A DNA stretch of 44,062 bases from JAIOTH01 sp964486685 (GCA_964486685.1 CAZAOE010000007.1:1-44062), one strand, 5' to 3'. Counted from the stretch's first letter, positions 23,921 through 31,971 are shown. Numbers and translations: made by a program. Notes: generated from the letters alone by a model not told the origin.

Positions 23921-26900
23921 GTGCCCATTGATTATTTTAAAAAATCTAAATCTCAAACACCGGTTTGGAAAAATAAGCGGATAGGTTCTTATAGTCCTAA
24001 AACCAATCAAAGAATCCGCAGAATTAAAAGAAGAAAATTAATTTTCAAACCTCATATTTCTACCATTCAAAGGAAAAAAAGAACAATAAAACCTCATTTA
24101 AAAATAAACTTGCATCAAAAAAATAAAGCTAAAAAATATAAATCCTTTTCTCAAATAAAATTTAAAAAATTTCTTCCGAGCTTAATAAAATTTGCTCTAG
24201 CGCTTTCTTTAATTGGCATTATATTTTTAGCTGGCCTTTTTGCTTGGTGCTCCAAGGACTTGCCTAGTCCTAATAAAATTATTGAGCGCTCTATAGCTCA
24301 AAGCACTAAAATATACGATAAAACTGGAGAAAAAATCCTCTATGATATTCATGGTAATGAAAGAAGAACTTTAATTGAAATTGATGAATTGCCTGATTAT
24401 GTTGTTCAAGCCACCATTGCGATTGAAGATAAAAATTTTTATAATCATAAAGGAATATCTATTTGGGGAATAATTCGCGGTCAAATAATGCCTCGCTTAC
24501 GCGGTCAAAGAGCCCAAGGAGGTTCAACTTTAACTCAACAATTTGTCAAAAACGCGGTCTTAAGTAATGAGCGAAATATTTCTCGAAAAATAAAAGAATG
24601 GATCCTTTCTTATAAAATAGAACAAAAATATTCCAAAGACGAAATATTAAAAATGTATTTTAATGAAATACCTTATGGCTCGGTAATTTATGGAGTGGAA
24701 TCAGCTGCTAATTTTTATTTTGATAAAAGCGCTAAAGATTTAAGTATTGCTGAATCAGCTATTTTAGCTGCTCTGCCTCAAGCCCCTACTTATTATTCCC
24801 CTTATGGAATTCATCAAGATGAATTAATTGGTCGACAACAATATATTATAGATTTAATGCTCAAACAAGGATATATTAGCCAAACAGAAGCTCAAACTGC
24901 CAAAGAACAAGAATTAATCTTCAAAAAACAAACTGAAAATATTTATGCTCCTCATTTTGTTTTTTATGTTCGCGAACAATTAAATGCTATTTTGGGTGAA
25001 AGATATGTAGAAGAAAAAGGACTGAAGGTAATTACCACTTTAGATTTTGAAAAACAAGAATTGGCCGAAAAAATCATTGCAGAAAAAACCGCCGCATATC
25101 CTGAAATATATAAAGCTGACAATGCTTCTTTATTAAGTATTGATATAAAAAGCGGTAATATTTTAGCCATGGTGGGCTCCCGCGACTTTTTTAATGATGA
25201 TATTGATGGCCAAGTAAATATTCCTTTATCTAAAAGACAACCCGGAAGTTCTATTAAACCCTTAATTTATGCTTTGGCTTTTGAAAAGGGCTATCAACCA
25301 GAAACTATTTTATTTGATGTAGAAACAGTATTTAAAACTGAAACTGAAGATTATGAACCGGTTAATTATGATTTAGAAACTCACGGTCCGGTCAGCTTGA
25401 GACAGGCCCTGGCTGGTTCTTTAAATATTCCATCCGTAAAATTAATGTATTTAGTTGGAGTAGAAGACGCCTTAGAGTATCTTAAAAAATTTGGCTATAG
25501 CACAATAAGGGGTCCAGAAAATTACGGTTTGTCCTTAATATTGGGCGGATTAGAAGTTAAGATGATTGAACATTTAGATGCTTTTACCACCCTGGCTCGT
25601 CAAGGCGTAAAAAAACCCATTCAATCTATTTTAAAAGTTGAGGACTCGCAAGGAAAGATATTGTATGAGGCCGAAGAAGAAAAAGGAGAAAAAATAATTG
25701 AACCAGAAATCGCTAATAAAATTAATAGCATTTTGTCTAATAATCAAGCCCGCAGTTTCATCTTTGGAGAAAATAATTATTTAACTTTGGGAGATAGGCC
25801 AGTTTGTGCTAAAACCGGGACTACTTCTGATTTTAATGATGCCTGGACACTTGGCTTTACGCCTTATCTGGCAACTGCTGTTTGGGTGGGAAATAATGAT
25901 AATCAAAAAATGGTTAAAGGTGCTGCTGGTGGAGCTATTGCCGCCCCTATTTGGAGGGACTATATGTCTGTAGCTACGGCTGACGATCCAAAAACCGGCT
26001 TTATTGCTGATGAAATTAATGAAGAGGAAGAAGGAATAAATAAACCAATGTTAAACGGCGAAATGGCTCAAAAAAATAAAGTCAAAATAGATAAAATGTC
26101 TGGACTTTTGGCCACCGAATATACTCCACCGACTACTTTAGAAGAAAAAATATATTATAAAGTACATAGTATTTTACATTATGTAAATAAGGATAATCCT
26201 TTGGGACCAATCCCTGCTCAACCAGAATTAGACCCAAATTATCTTACCTGGGAAGAAGCAGTTTTAAAATGGGTACAAGAAAATGCTGGTCAAGAAATAG
26301 ATACCAGCGACCCCCCAACAGCATATGACAATATTCATACCTTATCTAAAAAACCCACTTTGTTAATAAAACATCCCATATCCAATCAAGAAATTATTTC
26401 TCAAAATCTAAATATTCAAGTAGAAGCCCATGCTAAAATAGGTAATTTAGATAGGGTGGTCTACAAAATTGATGATAAATTTATCGGCAGTATTAAAACT
26501 GAACCATATAATTACAATTATAATTTTAGTCCCTTATTTCCCAATGGCACTCATGAATTGAAAGTAATGGCCTTTGATGGGCAAGAGAATTTTCAAGAAA
26601 TGAAGCTTAATTTTATAGTTAATATAGAAAGAGATGCATCTTATGATTTAAATTGGATAATACCTCAAGAAAATTCCATTATTAAACAAGACGAGTTTCC
26701 TTTAAATATTCAGATTAGCATTGATAATATTAATTTAATTAATAAAATAGATTTTTATTATCTTAATGAAAACAGCGGTCAGTCGCGCTGGATAAATACT
26801 ATTAGCAATCCTCTCTATTCCAGCATTGATACTGATTGGGTAAATCCGCCCGCTATTGGAAAATATACTATTTTTACAATCATCACTGATTATGAAAATA

Positions 26901-26941
26901 ATGTTTATCAAGGACCAGGAATTAATATCAGTGTTGAATAA
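23921..26941 (+). CDS. class A penicillin-binding protein (PBP1A type) with Ig-like C-terminus
   Basis: Bifunctional peptidoglycan glycosyltransferase/transpeptidase of 1006 aa; translation starts at GTG. A very basic cytoplasmic segment (1-85) precedes the membrane helix (~87-112, FALALSLIGIIFLAGLFAW). The GT51 domain (~125-300) has the catalytic Glu in IAIEDKNFYNHKG (~167) and GGSTLTQQFVKN. The transpeptidase has SSIK (Ser443, Lys446), SLN in GSLNIPSVK and KTGTT (~631). Residues ~820-1006 form one or two Ig-like/Big beta domains (HPISNQEIISQNLNIQVEAH), an extension common in CPR PBPs and probably cell-surface exposed. Monocistronic. It is probably the main wall polymerase of the window's organism. 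Confidence 0.95.
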   Translation: MPIDYFKKSKSQTPVWKNKRIGSYSPKTNQRIRRIKRRKLIFKPHISTIQRKKRTIKPHLKINLHQKNKAKKYKSFSQIKFKKFLPSLIKFALALSLIGIIFLAGLFAWCSKDLPSPNKIIERSIAQSTKIYDKTGEKILYDIHGNERRTLIEIDELPDYVVQATIAIEDKNFYNHKGISIWGIIRGQIMPRLRGQRAQGGSTLTQQFVKNAVLSNERNISRKIKEWILSYKIEQKYSKDEILKMYFNEIPYGSVIYGVESAANFYFDKSAKDLSIAESAILAALPQAPTYYSPYGIHQDELIGRQQYIIDLMLKQGYISQTEAQTAKEQELIFKKQTENIYAPHFVFYVREQLNAILGERYVEEKGLKVITTLDFEKQELAEKIIAEKTAAYPEIYKADNASLLSIDIKSGNILAMVGSRDFFNDDIDGQVNIPLSKRQPGSSIKPLIYALAFEKGYQPETILFDVETVFKTETEDYEPVNYDLETHGPVSLRQALAGSLNIPSVKLMYLVGVEDALEYLKKFGYSTIRGPENYGLSLILGGLEVKMIEHLDAFTTLARQGVKKPIQSILKVEDSQGKILYEAEEEKGEKIIEPEIANKINSILSNNQARSFIFGENNYLTLGDRPVCAKTGTTSDFNDAWTLGFTPYLATAVWVGNNDNQKMVKGAAGGAIAAPIWRDYMSVATADDPKTGFIADEINEEEEGINKPMLNGEMAQKNKVKIDKMSGLLATEYTPPTTLEEKIYYKVHSILHYVNKDNPLGPIPAQPELDPNYLTWEEAVLKWVQENAGQEIDTSDPPTAYDNIHTLSKKPTLLIKHPISNQEIISQNLNIQVEAHAKIGNLDRVVYKIDDKFIGSIKTEPYNYNYNFSPLFPNGTHELKVMAFDGQENFQEMKLNFIVNIERDASYDLNWIIPQENSIIKQDEFPLNIQISIDNINLINKIDFYYLNENSGQSRWINTISNPLYSSIDTDWVNPPAIGKYTIFTIITDYENNVYQGPGINISVE

Positions 26942-26949
26942 AAATTATT

Positions 26950-26978
26950 TGACAAAAATTAAATAAAAATATATTATT
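26950..26978 (+). promoter_or_regulatory. promoter of the 34-aa membrane peptide gene
   Basis: TTGACA (26950-26955), a 17-nt spacer and TATTAT (26973-26978), 26 nt before the small ORF's ATG. Confidence 0.7.
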
Positions 26979-27004
26979 ATAAACACATAAATTATTTTTA
27001 AATT

Positions 27005-27109
27005 ATGACCGGTTTATACACAATTTTAATGAGCATTCTCTGGATAATCTTTTTTATCTTGTTTATTGTTTTTATTTTAAATAAGGCCGGGGCTCAAAAT
27101 GACACATAA
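27005..27109 (+). CDS. 34-aa single-TM membrane peptide
   Basis: Small ORF of 34 codons (start MTGLYTILMSILWIIFFILF) ending KAGAQNDT. One transmembrane helix spans about residues 5-26. It is tightly framed by a consensus promoter 26 nt upstream and a terminator 26 nt downstream, so the unit is transcribed as a short dedicated mRNA. No Shine-Dalgarno is visible. The promoter-ORF-terminator framing is the main reason to believe it. Function unknown; it could be a regulatory membrane peptide or a type I toxin-like peptide, though no antisense partner is seen. Confidence 0.6.
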   Translation: MTGLYTILMSILWIIFFILFIVFILNKAGAQNDT

Positions 27110-27134
27110 TTAATCTCAAATTTTATATAAATCA

Positions 27135-27164
27135 TTCCCGGTCAAAAAGATAACCGGGATTTTT
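27135..27164 (+). terminator. terminator of the 34-aa peptide gene
   Basis: TCCCGGT/ACCGGGA stem followed by five T. Confidence 0.85.
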
Positions 27165-27189
27165 AATTGCTAATTTCAAAATTAAATCC

Positions 27190-27262
27190 CTCACCTTTTT
27201 TACTAAAAAGGTGAGTGGATAAATCCAGGAGGAAAAATCTTTTTATGTCAATCAAAAAATAA
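27190..27262 (+). promoter_or_regulatory. leader hairpin and minimal ORF before the Cys-rich gene pair
   Basis: CTCACCTTTTT/AAAAAGGTGAG arms (27190-27215) form an almost perfect hairpin. It is followed by AGGAGG, then ATG TCA ATC AAA AAA TAA at 27245-27262 (5 codons), then the AAGGAG of the next gene. This may be an attenuator or translational-coupling leader. Confidence 0.35.
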
Positions 27263-27275
27263 AAAGGAGAAAAAA

Positions 27276-27749
27276 ATGACTGAAAAAGGAGAAGTAATTG
27301 CTAGCATAATTTGTTCAAAATGTGGTGAATCTATTCTTAATAAGGAAACCTTAGTCAATGGTTATCCGAGCGTTGAAATGATTGCTGAATTCACTAACCA
27401 TTTGGAAAAAAAGATAAATACCCGTATTTATCTTAGTAGTGTCTGGGAGGATTATGAAATAAAAGCTGAAAATGACCTTCTGATTCCCAAAGGCACAGTT
27501 CTAAAATTAAGCTGTCCAAAATGTAAAAAAGAATTTCTTATTAGTAGCCAAAAATGTCAAAGAATCAGTTGCAAGGGACAAACAATAATGCTCTTAACAG
27601 ATGATGAAATTATTAATCTTTGTAATGAATTTGGCTGTCATCGACATGGATTTAAAAAGAAAAATGTTCATGAAAAAACAATAAGGGAAGTTTATAAAAA
27701 TTATATTCCCTTTAATGGTAGACGTAAATTTACTGGTATTTTTTGTTAA
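27276..27749 (+). CDS. hypothetical zinc-ribbon-like protein
   Basis: Unrecognised 157-aa protein, probably cytoplasmic. Two CxxC knuckles, CSKCGE (~13) and CPKCKKEF (~78), could together hold one zinc ion. A third Cys/His cluster (CNEFGCHRHGF, ~112) and CQRISC add possible metal ligands. The ATG is preceded by AAGGAG at 6 nt. It is followed 19 nt later by another Cys-rich gene, and a terminator follows that gene, so the pair forms an operon. Nucleic-acid binding is conceivable but is inference only. Confidence 0.65.
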   Translation: MTEKGEVIASIICSKCGESILNKETLVNGYPSVEMIAEFTNHLEKKINTRIYLSSVWEDYEIKAENDLLIPKGTVLKLSCPKCKKEFLISSQKCQRISCKGQTIMLLTDDEIINLCNEFGCHRHGFKKKNVHEKTIREVYKNYIPFNGRRKFTGIFC

Positions 27750-27768
27750 AAAAGAAAGGAGTAAAAAA

Positions 27769-28164
27769 ATGAAAGAATTAACTAAGGGAATCTTCGTTGA
27801 ACCCAGTAGAGAAAAGGGAGGGGCATCTCTATTGGATCTAGGGGTAGAACTAGATGGTGCCCCAGCAATTAAATTATTTGTTGCTCAAAAAAAAGAAGAA
27901 AAAAAAATAACAATATGGCTGAGTTCCAAATTAGGAAGTTCTGAAAAGAAAACTAATGGACTACGCCCCGGCCAATATTTCATCTTTGATCATAATGGAA
28001 AAGAACTAAAGAAAAACGGTTCTTGTGCAGAATGTGGGGCACCAACATACAAAATGTATGACTATAAAACTGATAGTTATTTTCAAATCTGTTCAGCATA
28101 TGAATGTCCCTGGCTTTGCGCTTCTCAACAAGGTGCCCTCCCAAGAGGAATAATAACTCCTTAA
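27769..28164 (+). CDS. hypothetical Cys-rich protein
   Basis: Unrecognised protein of 131 aa. The frame is open from 27715, overlapping the upstream gene, but the Met at 27769 is chosen because AAGGAG lies 7 nt before it. The N-terminal ~80 residues look like a small beta domain (IKLFVAQKKEEKKITIWLSS). The C-terminal part has CAECG (~87) and a later CSAYECPWLC cluster (~107), possibly one zinc site. Second gene of a two-gene operon closed by a strong terminator. No function is proposed. Confidence 0.65.
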   Translation: MKELTKGIFVEPSREKGGASLLDLGVELDGAPAIKLFVAQKKEEKKITIWLSSKLGSSEKKTNGLRPGQYFIFDHNGKELKKNGSCAECGAPTYKMYDYKTDSYFQICSAYECPWLCASQQGALPRGIITP

Positions 28165-28173
28165 ACAATTTAA

Positions 28174-28213
28174 AAGCCCTGATCGAGTTTGACTCGACAG
28201 GGCTTCTTTTTTT
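28174..28213 (+). terminator. terminator of the Cys-rich operon
   Basis: AAGCCCTG/CAGGGCTT stem with an inner TCGAGT/ACTCGA stem, followed by CTTTTTTT. Confidence 0.85.
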
Positions 28214-28260
28214 ACCTAAAATAACTTGCAACTTTCAACTTTTAACTTTAAACTAATTAC

Positions 28261-28869
28261 ATGATTATCAAAAAAATAAATTCGCAAAATCCTGACGCAG
28301 AAATTATCAACGGTGCTGTTGAAATGCTTAAAAATGGCCAAATTATTGTCTATCCCACGGATACTATTTATGGAATTGGCTGTGATATTTTAAAACAAAA
28401 AGCCGTTCAAACTATTCAAAAAATTAAACATCGTAAAAAACAAAAACCTTTAAGTATTATTTGTGCTGATTTAAAAGATATTAGCCGTTGGGCTATGGTT
28501 TCTAATTTCCAATATCGAATACTAAAAAAACATTTACCTGGTCCTTTTACTTTTATTTTAAAAGCCAGTAAAGAAGCCCCTAAAATCCTTCAAGACCCCA
28601 AAAGAAAAACTATTGGCATCCGCATTCCTAATCATCAAGTTTGTTTAAATTTAGTGAAAGAATTGGGCCATCCAATCATCACTACTAGTGTTAATGAGAG
28701 CGGTAAACAAAACTATGCTAATCCAGATAAAATTAAAAAAGATTGGTTTGGTAAGGTAGATTTAATTTTAGATGCTGGTGAAATTAACGGTGAGCCATCT
28801 ACCATAGTCAGCTTAATTGATGACCAGGTGGAGATAATTAGACAAGGAAAAGGAGAGCTCAATATCTAA
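28261..28869 (+). CDS. tsaC: L-threonylcarbamoyladenylate synthase (Sua5/YrdC)
   Basis: Makes threonylcarbamoyl-AMP from Thr, bicarbonate and ATP, the first step of t6A modification at position 37 of ANN-decoding tRNAs. The 202 aa form one YrdC domain with VYPTDTIYGIGCD (~31-43), the KHRKKQKPLSIICAD basic patch (~58-72), KHLPGPFTFIL (~90-100), IGIRIPNHQVC (~117) and PIITTSVNESGKQNYANP (~137-153). There is no C-terminal Sua5 domain, so it is the short TsaC form. A DUF167 gene follows 38 nt later on the same strand. Partners TsaB, TsaD and TsaE are not in the window. Confidence 0.93.
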   Translation: MIIKKINSQNPDAEIINGAVEMLKNGQIIVYPTDTIYGIGCDILKQKAVQTIQKIKHRKKQKPLSIICADLKDISRWAMVSNFQYRILKKHLPGPFTFILKASKEAPKILQDPKRKTIGIRIPNHQVCLNLVKELGHPIITTSVNESGKQNYANPDKIKKDWFGKVDLILDAGEINGEPSTIVSLIDDQVEIIRQGKGELNI

Positions 28870-28907
28870 TATCTAATTTCTAATATCTAAATAAATTCCA
28901 AATCCAA

Positions 28908-29138
28908 ATGACCAAATATAATATTAAAGTTATTCCTAAGTCCTCTAAAACCGAAATTATTGAAGAATCTAACAATTCTTTTAAAATTAAACTTAAAGCT
29001 GTTCCCGAAAAAGGAAAGGCCAATGCTGAATTGATTAAGTTCTTGTCTAAACACTTTAAAACCGCCAAGTCCAATATTCAAATTATTAAAGGTAAAGCTG
29101 GGAAAAATAAAATTGTAGGAATAGATTTAAAAGAGTAA
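28908..29138 (+). CDS. DUF167 (YggU) family protein
   Basis: Small alpha/beta protein of 76 aa, the normal size for the YggU/DUF167 family (structure known, function not). The family's signature VPEKGKANAELIKFLSKHF lies at ~33-51, followed by the IQIIKGKAGKNKIVGID strand pair. It lies 38 nt downstream of tsaC and may be co-transcribed. A long minus-strand frame overlaps it almost completely, but that is an antisense shadow. It is the last core gene before the cassette-like array. Confidence 0.9.
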   Translation: MTKYNIKVIPKSSKTEIIEESNNSFKIKLKAVPEKGKANAELIKFLSKHFKTAKSNIQIIKGKAGKNKIVGIDLKE

Positions 29139-29151
29139 AATCATAATATAA

Positions 29152-29239
29152 TTATAACTCCTTATGATTTACAATTTTACATAAATAAACCCTTTATTTA
29201 AGCCCAGAAGTCAATAAATTCGTATATAAGGAGTTATAT
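29152..29239 (+). repeat. attC-like site 1
   Basis: TTATAAC at the left and GTTATAT at the right enclose a perfect 12-bp inverted pair (ATAACTCCTTAT at 29154-29165, complement at 29226-29237). It could also be a simple hairpin after the DUF167 gene. Confidence 0.4.
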
Positions 29240-29271
29240 GAAATAGCTACCTAATTAATAAAAATACAAAT

Positions 29272-29526
29272 ATGTCTATTGGAAATTTATTAGACTTTAT
29301 ACTAAAAAAAGAAAATAAAAAAATACAATATTATTTAGGTTTTATATTCACAATAATACCAATTGCTTTTTTCATAGGTGGAGGCTTTAATAAACCAATT
29401 AATGGTCATGGTATAATATTATCATCAGGATGGTTTCGAGAAATATTTAGTGTAGGAATTATAATTATATTTCTTATGGGTATTATTTTTTTACTTTCCG
29501 GCTTTAGTAAAAGAAAAAATAAGTAG
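29272..29526 (+). CDS. two-TM hypothetical protein (cassette 1)
   Basis: Unrecognised 84-aa membrane protein with hydrophobic segments at ~20-40 and ~60-80 and a basic C-terminus. No strong ribosome-binding site. It is the only gene between attC-like sites 1 and 2, on the plus strand like the other cassette genes. Its codon use is very AT-rich, similar to the host, so there is no compositional sign of recent transfer. Confidence 0.6.
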   Translation: MSIGNLLDFILKKENKKIQYYLGFIFTIIPIAFFIGGGFNKPINGHGIILSSGWFREIFSVGIIIIFLMGIIFLLSGFSKRKNK

Positions 29527-29533
29527 CTACATC

Positions 29534-29995
29534 GCCCAACACGCCGTATCTGACTACGTCAGTAAAATATTATTCTTTATTAAATATATGAACAACAAAA
29601 ACAAAGATATATACTATATCAACAAAATAATAAAAACAAACGAAAGCACAACAAAAATTTTGGAAACTATGGATGATAGCATGAATAAAATTGTTGATAA
29701 TATAATATTTCTATTTCGCCTATCACTATTTTTTATTTTTTTATTCTCAATAATTCTTTGAAAATTATTCTTATTACAACCACTTAATAAGTTTCTATCA
29801 CAGTTTGGGAGATGGTGGCCTAATTTATCGGAAGCTTGGCAAATATTTTTAATAAGCATACCAACTCTAATTATAATTCAGGTTTTAGGTAGTCTTATTG
29901 TAAAAAAATTAACTGATAAAAAATAAAAACTAATATTTTACTAGCTCCGCCCATATCTCGCTTCGCGAGACATCAGATACGCCGAAACGTTATAT
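29534..29995 (+). repeat. attC-like site 2, interrupted by a gene
   Basis: The left arm starts GCCCAAC (29534-29540), followed by GCCGTATCTGA. The right arm has TCAGATACGCCG and ends GTTATAT (29989-29995). Between the arms AGTAAAATATTA (29561-29572) and its perfect complement (29931-29942) bracket a broken ORF, as if a small element had inserted in the loop. Confidence 0.5.
29588..29926 (+). pseudogene. membrane protein gene with an in-frame TGA
   Basis: The 112-codon frame starts MNNKNKDIYYINKI and reads as a membrane protein with two hydrophobic segments, interrupted once by TGA at 29759-29761 (context IIL*KLFLLQ). TGG to TGA would restore Trp. Other genes of the window end in TGA and tolerate none inside, so a recoded UGA is unlikely and this is a decayed gene. 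It sits in the loop of attC-like site 2. Confidence 0.55.
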
Positions 29996-30016
29996 GACAT
30001 ATGCTTTTCTTTTTTG

Positions 30017-30032
30017 CCCGCTGTGGGCGGGT
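30017..30032. repeat. GC-rich hairpin at a cassette start
   Basis: GCCCGC/GCGGGY hairpin preceded by TTTTCTTTTTT, about 20 nt after the GTT of site 2. A matching TTTTTCTTTT plus GCCCCGC/GCGGGGC hairpin stands at 31974-32010, the same distance after site 4. Confidence 0.5.
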
Positions 30033-30068
30033 GACACTTTTCTATAATGAAAAAAATATTAAAATCAT

Positions 30069-30596
30069 ATGATTATTACATACATAATAAATTTCATAAC
30101 AATATTGTTGGGATTTATAATATTTCTAAGCACCATAGGACACATGATGTTAATAATTTTTGTGGCTCTACCAATTACAAGAACACTTGAATTTTTAAAT
30201 GTATTAAAATCATTTCGAGCCAGATCTAAAAAATATGATATCATCTTTGATGGATATTTTCTCACGCCTTTATATAGAACATCATTAATTATTATTTTGA
30301 TAACACTAATTTTTTTCTTTTTTATTAACAATTTTTTCCAATATCTTATTATTGGATATATTTTAGGCGTTTTAATGATAATATTTAATTTTTTTATTCG
30401 AAAAACTTATGGTTTCAACAAAAATAGTTTTCGAATTTGGTATCTTGGTGATCATGGAAAACATCTGGATTTAGAACTTTTGAATAAAATGAAATTGGAT
30501 GACGAAGATAAGTTGTTTCATTGTATTTCTACTTGGGTAACTCCAGAGGGTCAGAAAAAAATTAAACAAGCATATAAAAAAATTAATAATAAATAA
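30069..30596 (+). CDS. multi-TM hypothetical protein (cassette 2, first gene)
   Basis: Unrecognised 175-aa membrane protein. Hydrophobic helices at ~5-40 (with VALPITRT between) and a pair at ~70-110 (TSLIIILITLIFFFFINNFF) are followed by a ~60-residue soluble C-terminal region rich in charged and aromatic residues (RIWYLGDHGKHLDLELLNKM). TATAAT at 30042-30047 lies 21 nt before the ATG. It is followed 18 nt later by another membrane-protein gene; the two form one cassette or operon between sites 2 and 3. Confidence 0.65.
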   Translation: MIITYIINFITILLGFIIFLSTIGHMMLIIFVALPITRTLEFLNVLKSFRARSKKYDIIFDGYFLTPLYRTSLIIILITLIFFFFINNFFQYLIIGYILGVLMIIFNFFIRKTYGFNKNSFRIWYLGDHGKHLDLELLNKMKLDDEDKLFHCISTWVTPEGQKKIKQAYKKINNK

Positions 30597-30614
30597 TGTT
30601 ATTAAAATAAAATT

Positions 30615-31031
30615 ATGGAAAATAAAACAGATAATAAAGCAAGTGATTTTATCAAAGGTGAGCTTCTTAAATTAGAAAAAAAATCATTTACTGTTCATAT
30701 TATTGCCACTACTATATGTTATATAGGTATAACATTTTGGCTCAACGCTATTCGTACAACTGCACCACTTTGGTTTGTATGGGCTTTAATTATAATTCAG
30801 TTTGCTTTATACTTTTCAATTTTCATCGTAAGTTATAGACGTAGTGTGGTGTGCGGTCTTAATAAAAATATAAGTATACTCATTTTTACAATACTCGCTA
30901 TTTTAGGAAGAATAAATGATTGGGAATTAGCAATTATTCCCTTAACAATAATTGTTATGCTTATATTTTCAATGAAAGCAAAAAATGTTTCTAATAGTAA
31001 AAAACACTTATTACCAAAACGCCCAAACTAG
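30615..31031 (+). CDS. four-TM hypothetical protein (cassette 2, second gene)
   Basis: Unrecognised 138-aa protein with a charged N-terminal helix (DFIKGELLKLEKKSFTVHII) and about four hydrophobic segments, ending in a basic tail (KNVSNSKKHLLPKRPN). Two-thirds of the sequence is membrane-embedded. The 18-nt gap to the upstream gene suggests co-transcription. Nothing identifies a function; cassette genes of this size are often unique. Confidence 0.65.
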   Translation: MENKTDNKASDFIKGELLKLEKKSFTVHIIATTICYIGITFWLNAIRTTAPLWFVWALIIIQFALYFSIFIVSYRRSVVCGLNKNISILIFTILAILGRINDWELAIIPLTIIVMLIFSMKAKNVSNSKKHLLPKRPN

Positions 31032-31084
31032 AATAATTGGGAAGTATCAAAATTAAATCGGATTTTCTAATAAAAGAGAGCATC

Positions 31085-31216
31085 ACACAACACGGGATAT
31101 CTGGTTACGGCTTTTTACAAAAACCTCCACCCATATTTTGCTCCGCTACCCTCCTTCGCTAAAAGCTACGACGGGCAGGCGCTCCGCAAAACATCAGATA
31201 TACGCGAACGTTAGCT
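31085..31216 (+). repeat. attC-like site 3
   Basis: A 132-bp site. The left arm ACACAAC is followed by GGATATCTGGTTACGG. The right arm CCGC plus CATCAGATA (31192-31200) is followed by ACGCGAACGTTAGCT, with GTTAGCT at 31210-31216. The arms pair imperfectly as in attC. The loop contains the dispersed palindrome at 31149-31179 (CCCTCCTTCGC and its partner). Confidence 0.55.
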
Positions 31217-31232
31217 AAAATTATTTAGATTT

Positions 31233-31788
31233 ATGGATTTTGATATAAAAAAAATAAAGAAACCAAGCAAAGAACAAATAGAATTTATTCAGAAACTTGA
31301 GATGGATACTCTTAAACGTGCAGTAAATAGCATAGATAAAAGTAATATGATGGAAGGATATTTTTATCTCTGGTCTTTAATTGAACAAGTTCTATTGCCA
31401 CGATTAATCATTTTTGTTGCAAATAATTTAAAAATTTCAATTCCAAAATTTATTTTTAATTCTAATCAAGTAGTTGTTCAAAGTTTTTATCTCGCTTTAA
31501 GTCATGATACTAAATTATATCAATTATTAGATATTAGAAAAAGGTAGAAAAAATAGAAATAATATAATTCATAAACTTGTAAACATTCAAGATAAAAATA
31601 TCCTTCATAAAAAAATCAAAGAAAACATGGGAAATGATTTAAAAATCTGGCATCAAATTTCTAAAAGATTAACTGGGGAAATAACCATACCAGTATTAAC
31701 GCTATATGCAAATGGTTGGAATGATAATAGAAATAGAATAATAAAGATATTAAAGAAGCATAAAATAAACATTAATGAATCTAAATAA
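31233..31788 (+). pseudogene. frameshifted HEPN-like protein gene (cassette 3)
   Basis: The first frame runs 104 codons to a TAG at 31545. A second frame continues the protein from about 31526 to the TAA at 31786 (LEKGRKNRNNIIHKLVNIQD onward). Restoring the frame gives a ~185-aa helical protein with RNNIIH, an R-x4-H motif of the kind found in HEPN ribonuclease-like domains, after a helical region (MEGYFYLWSLIEQVLLPRLI). A one-base indel near 31527-31545 explains the break. HEPN assignment is tentative. The frame is otherwise intact, so the mutation is probably recent, or is a sequencing error. Confidence 0.5.
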
Positions 31789-31792
31789 CACC

Positions 31793-31971
31793 AACTAACA
31801 GCGTATATCTGATTTGTGAGCTAAATTAAATTATTAAAATATAATTATGGAACTTAAAAAAATAAATCAAGACAAATGGGAATACAAAATTAATGACAAA
31901 ATAAAAGAATTGATAATATAAAGCTAAGATAAGTAAAAATCGTGACTTCTGATATCCGCGCCCCGTTAGCT
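31793..31971 (+). repeat. attC-like site 4 (with internal short ORF)
   Basis: The left arm AACTAAC is followed by AGCGTATATCTG. The right arm CTTCTGATATCCGCG ends at GTTAGCT (31965-31971). The ~130-bp loop contains a GAGCTAAATT that looks like a second, degenerate right end and a 24-codon ORF, so this may be two partly deleted sites around a dead cassette. Confidence 0.45.
31847..31921 (+). CDS. 24-aa ORF inside attC-like site 4, probably a gene remnant
   Basis: MELKKINQDKWEYKINDKIK and four more residues, TAA stop. No ribosome-binding site. It reads like the start of a protein whose remainder was deleted. Kept as a low-confidence ORF because it has an ATG and lies on the cassette strand. 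Confidence 0.25.
   Translation: MELKKINQDKWEYKINDKIKELII

Noticed and set aside
28880..29081. Two minus-strand ORFs of 64 codons antisense to the DUF167 gene
   Set aside because: The plus-strand protein carries the clear DUF167 signature; the others are shadows in other frames.
29588..29926. In-frame TGA as evidence for an alternative genetic code (UGA = Gly or Trp), known in some CPR groups
   Set aside because: Long genes (pnp, PBP1A, tyrS, vanW) have no internal TGA, and several genes end in TGA. One interrupted cassette gene is better explained by decay.
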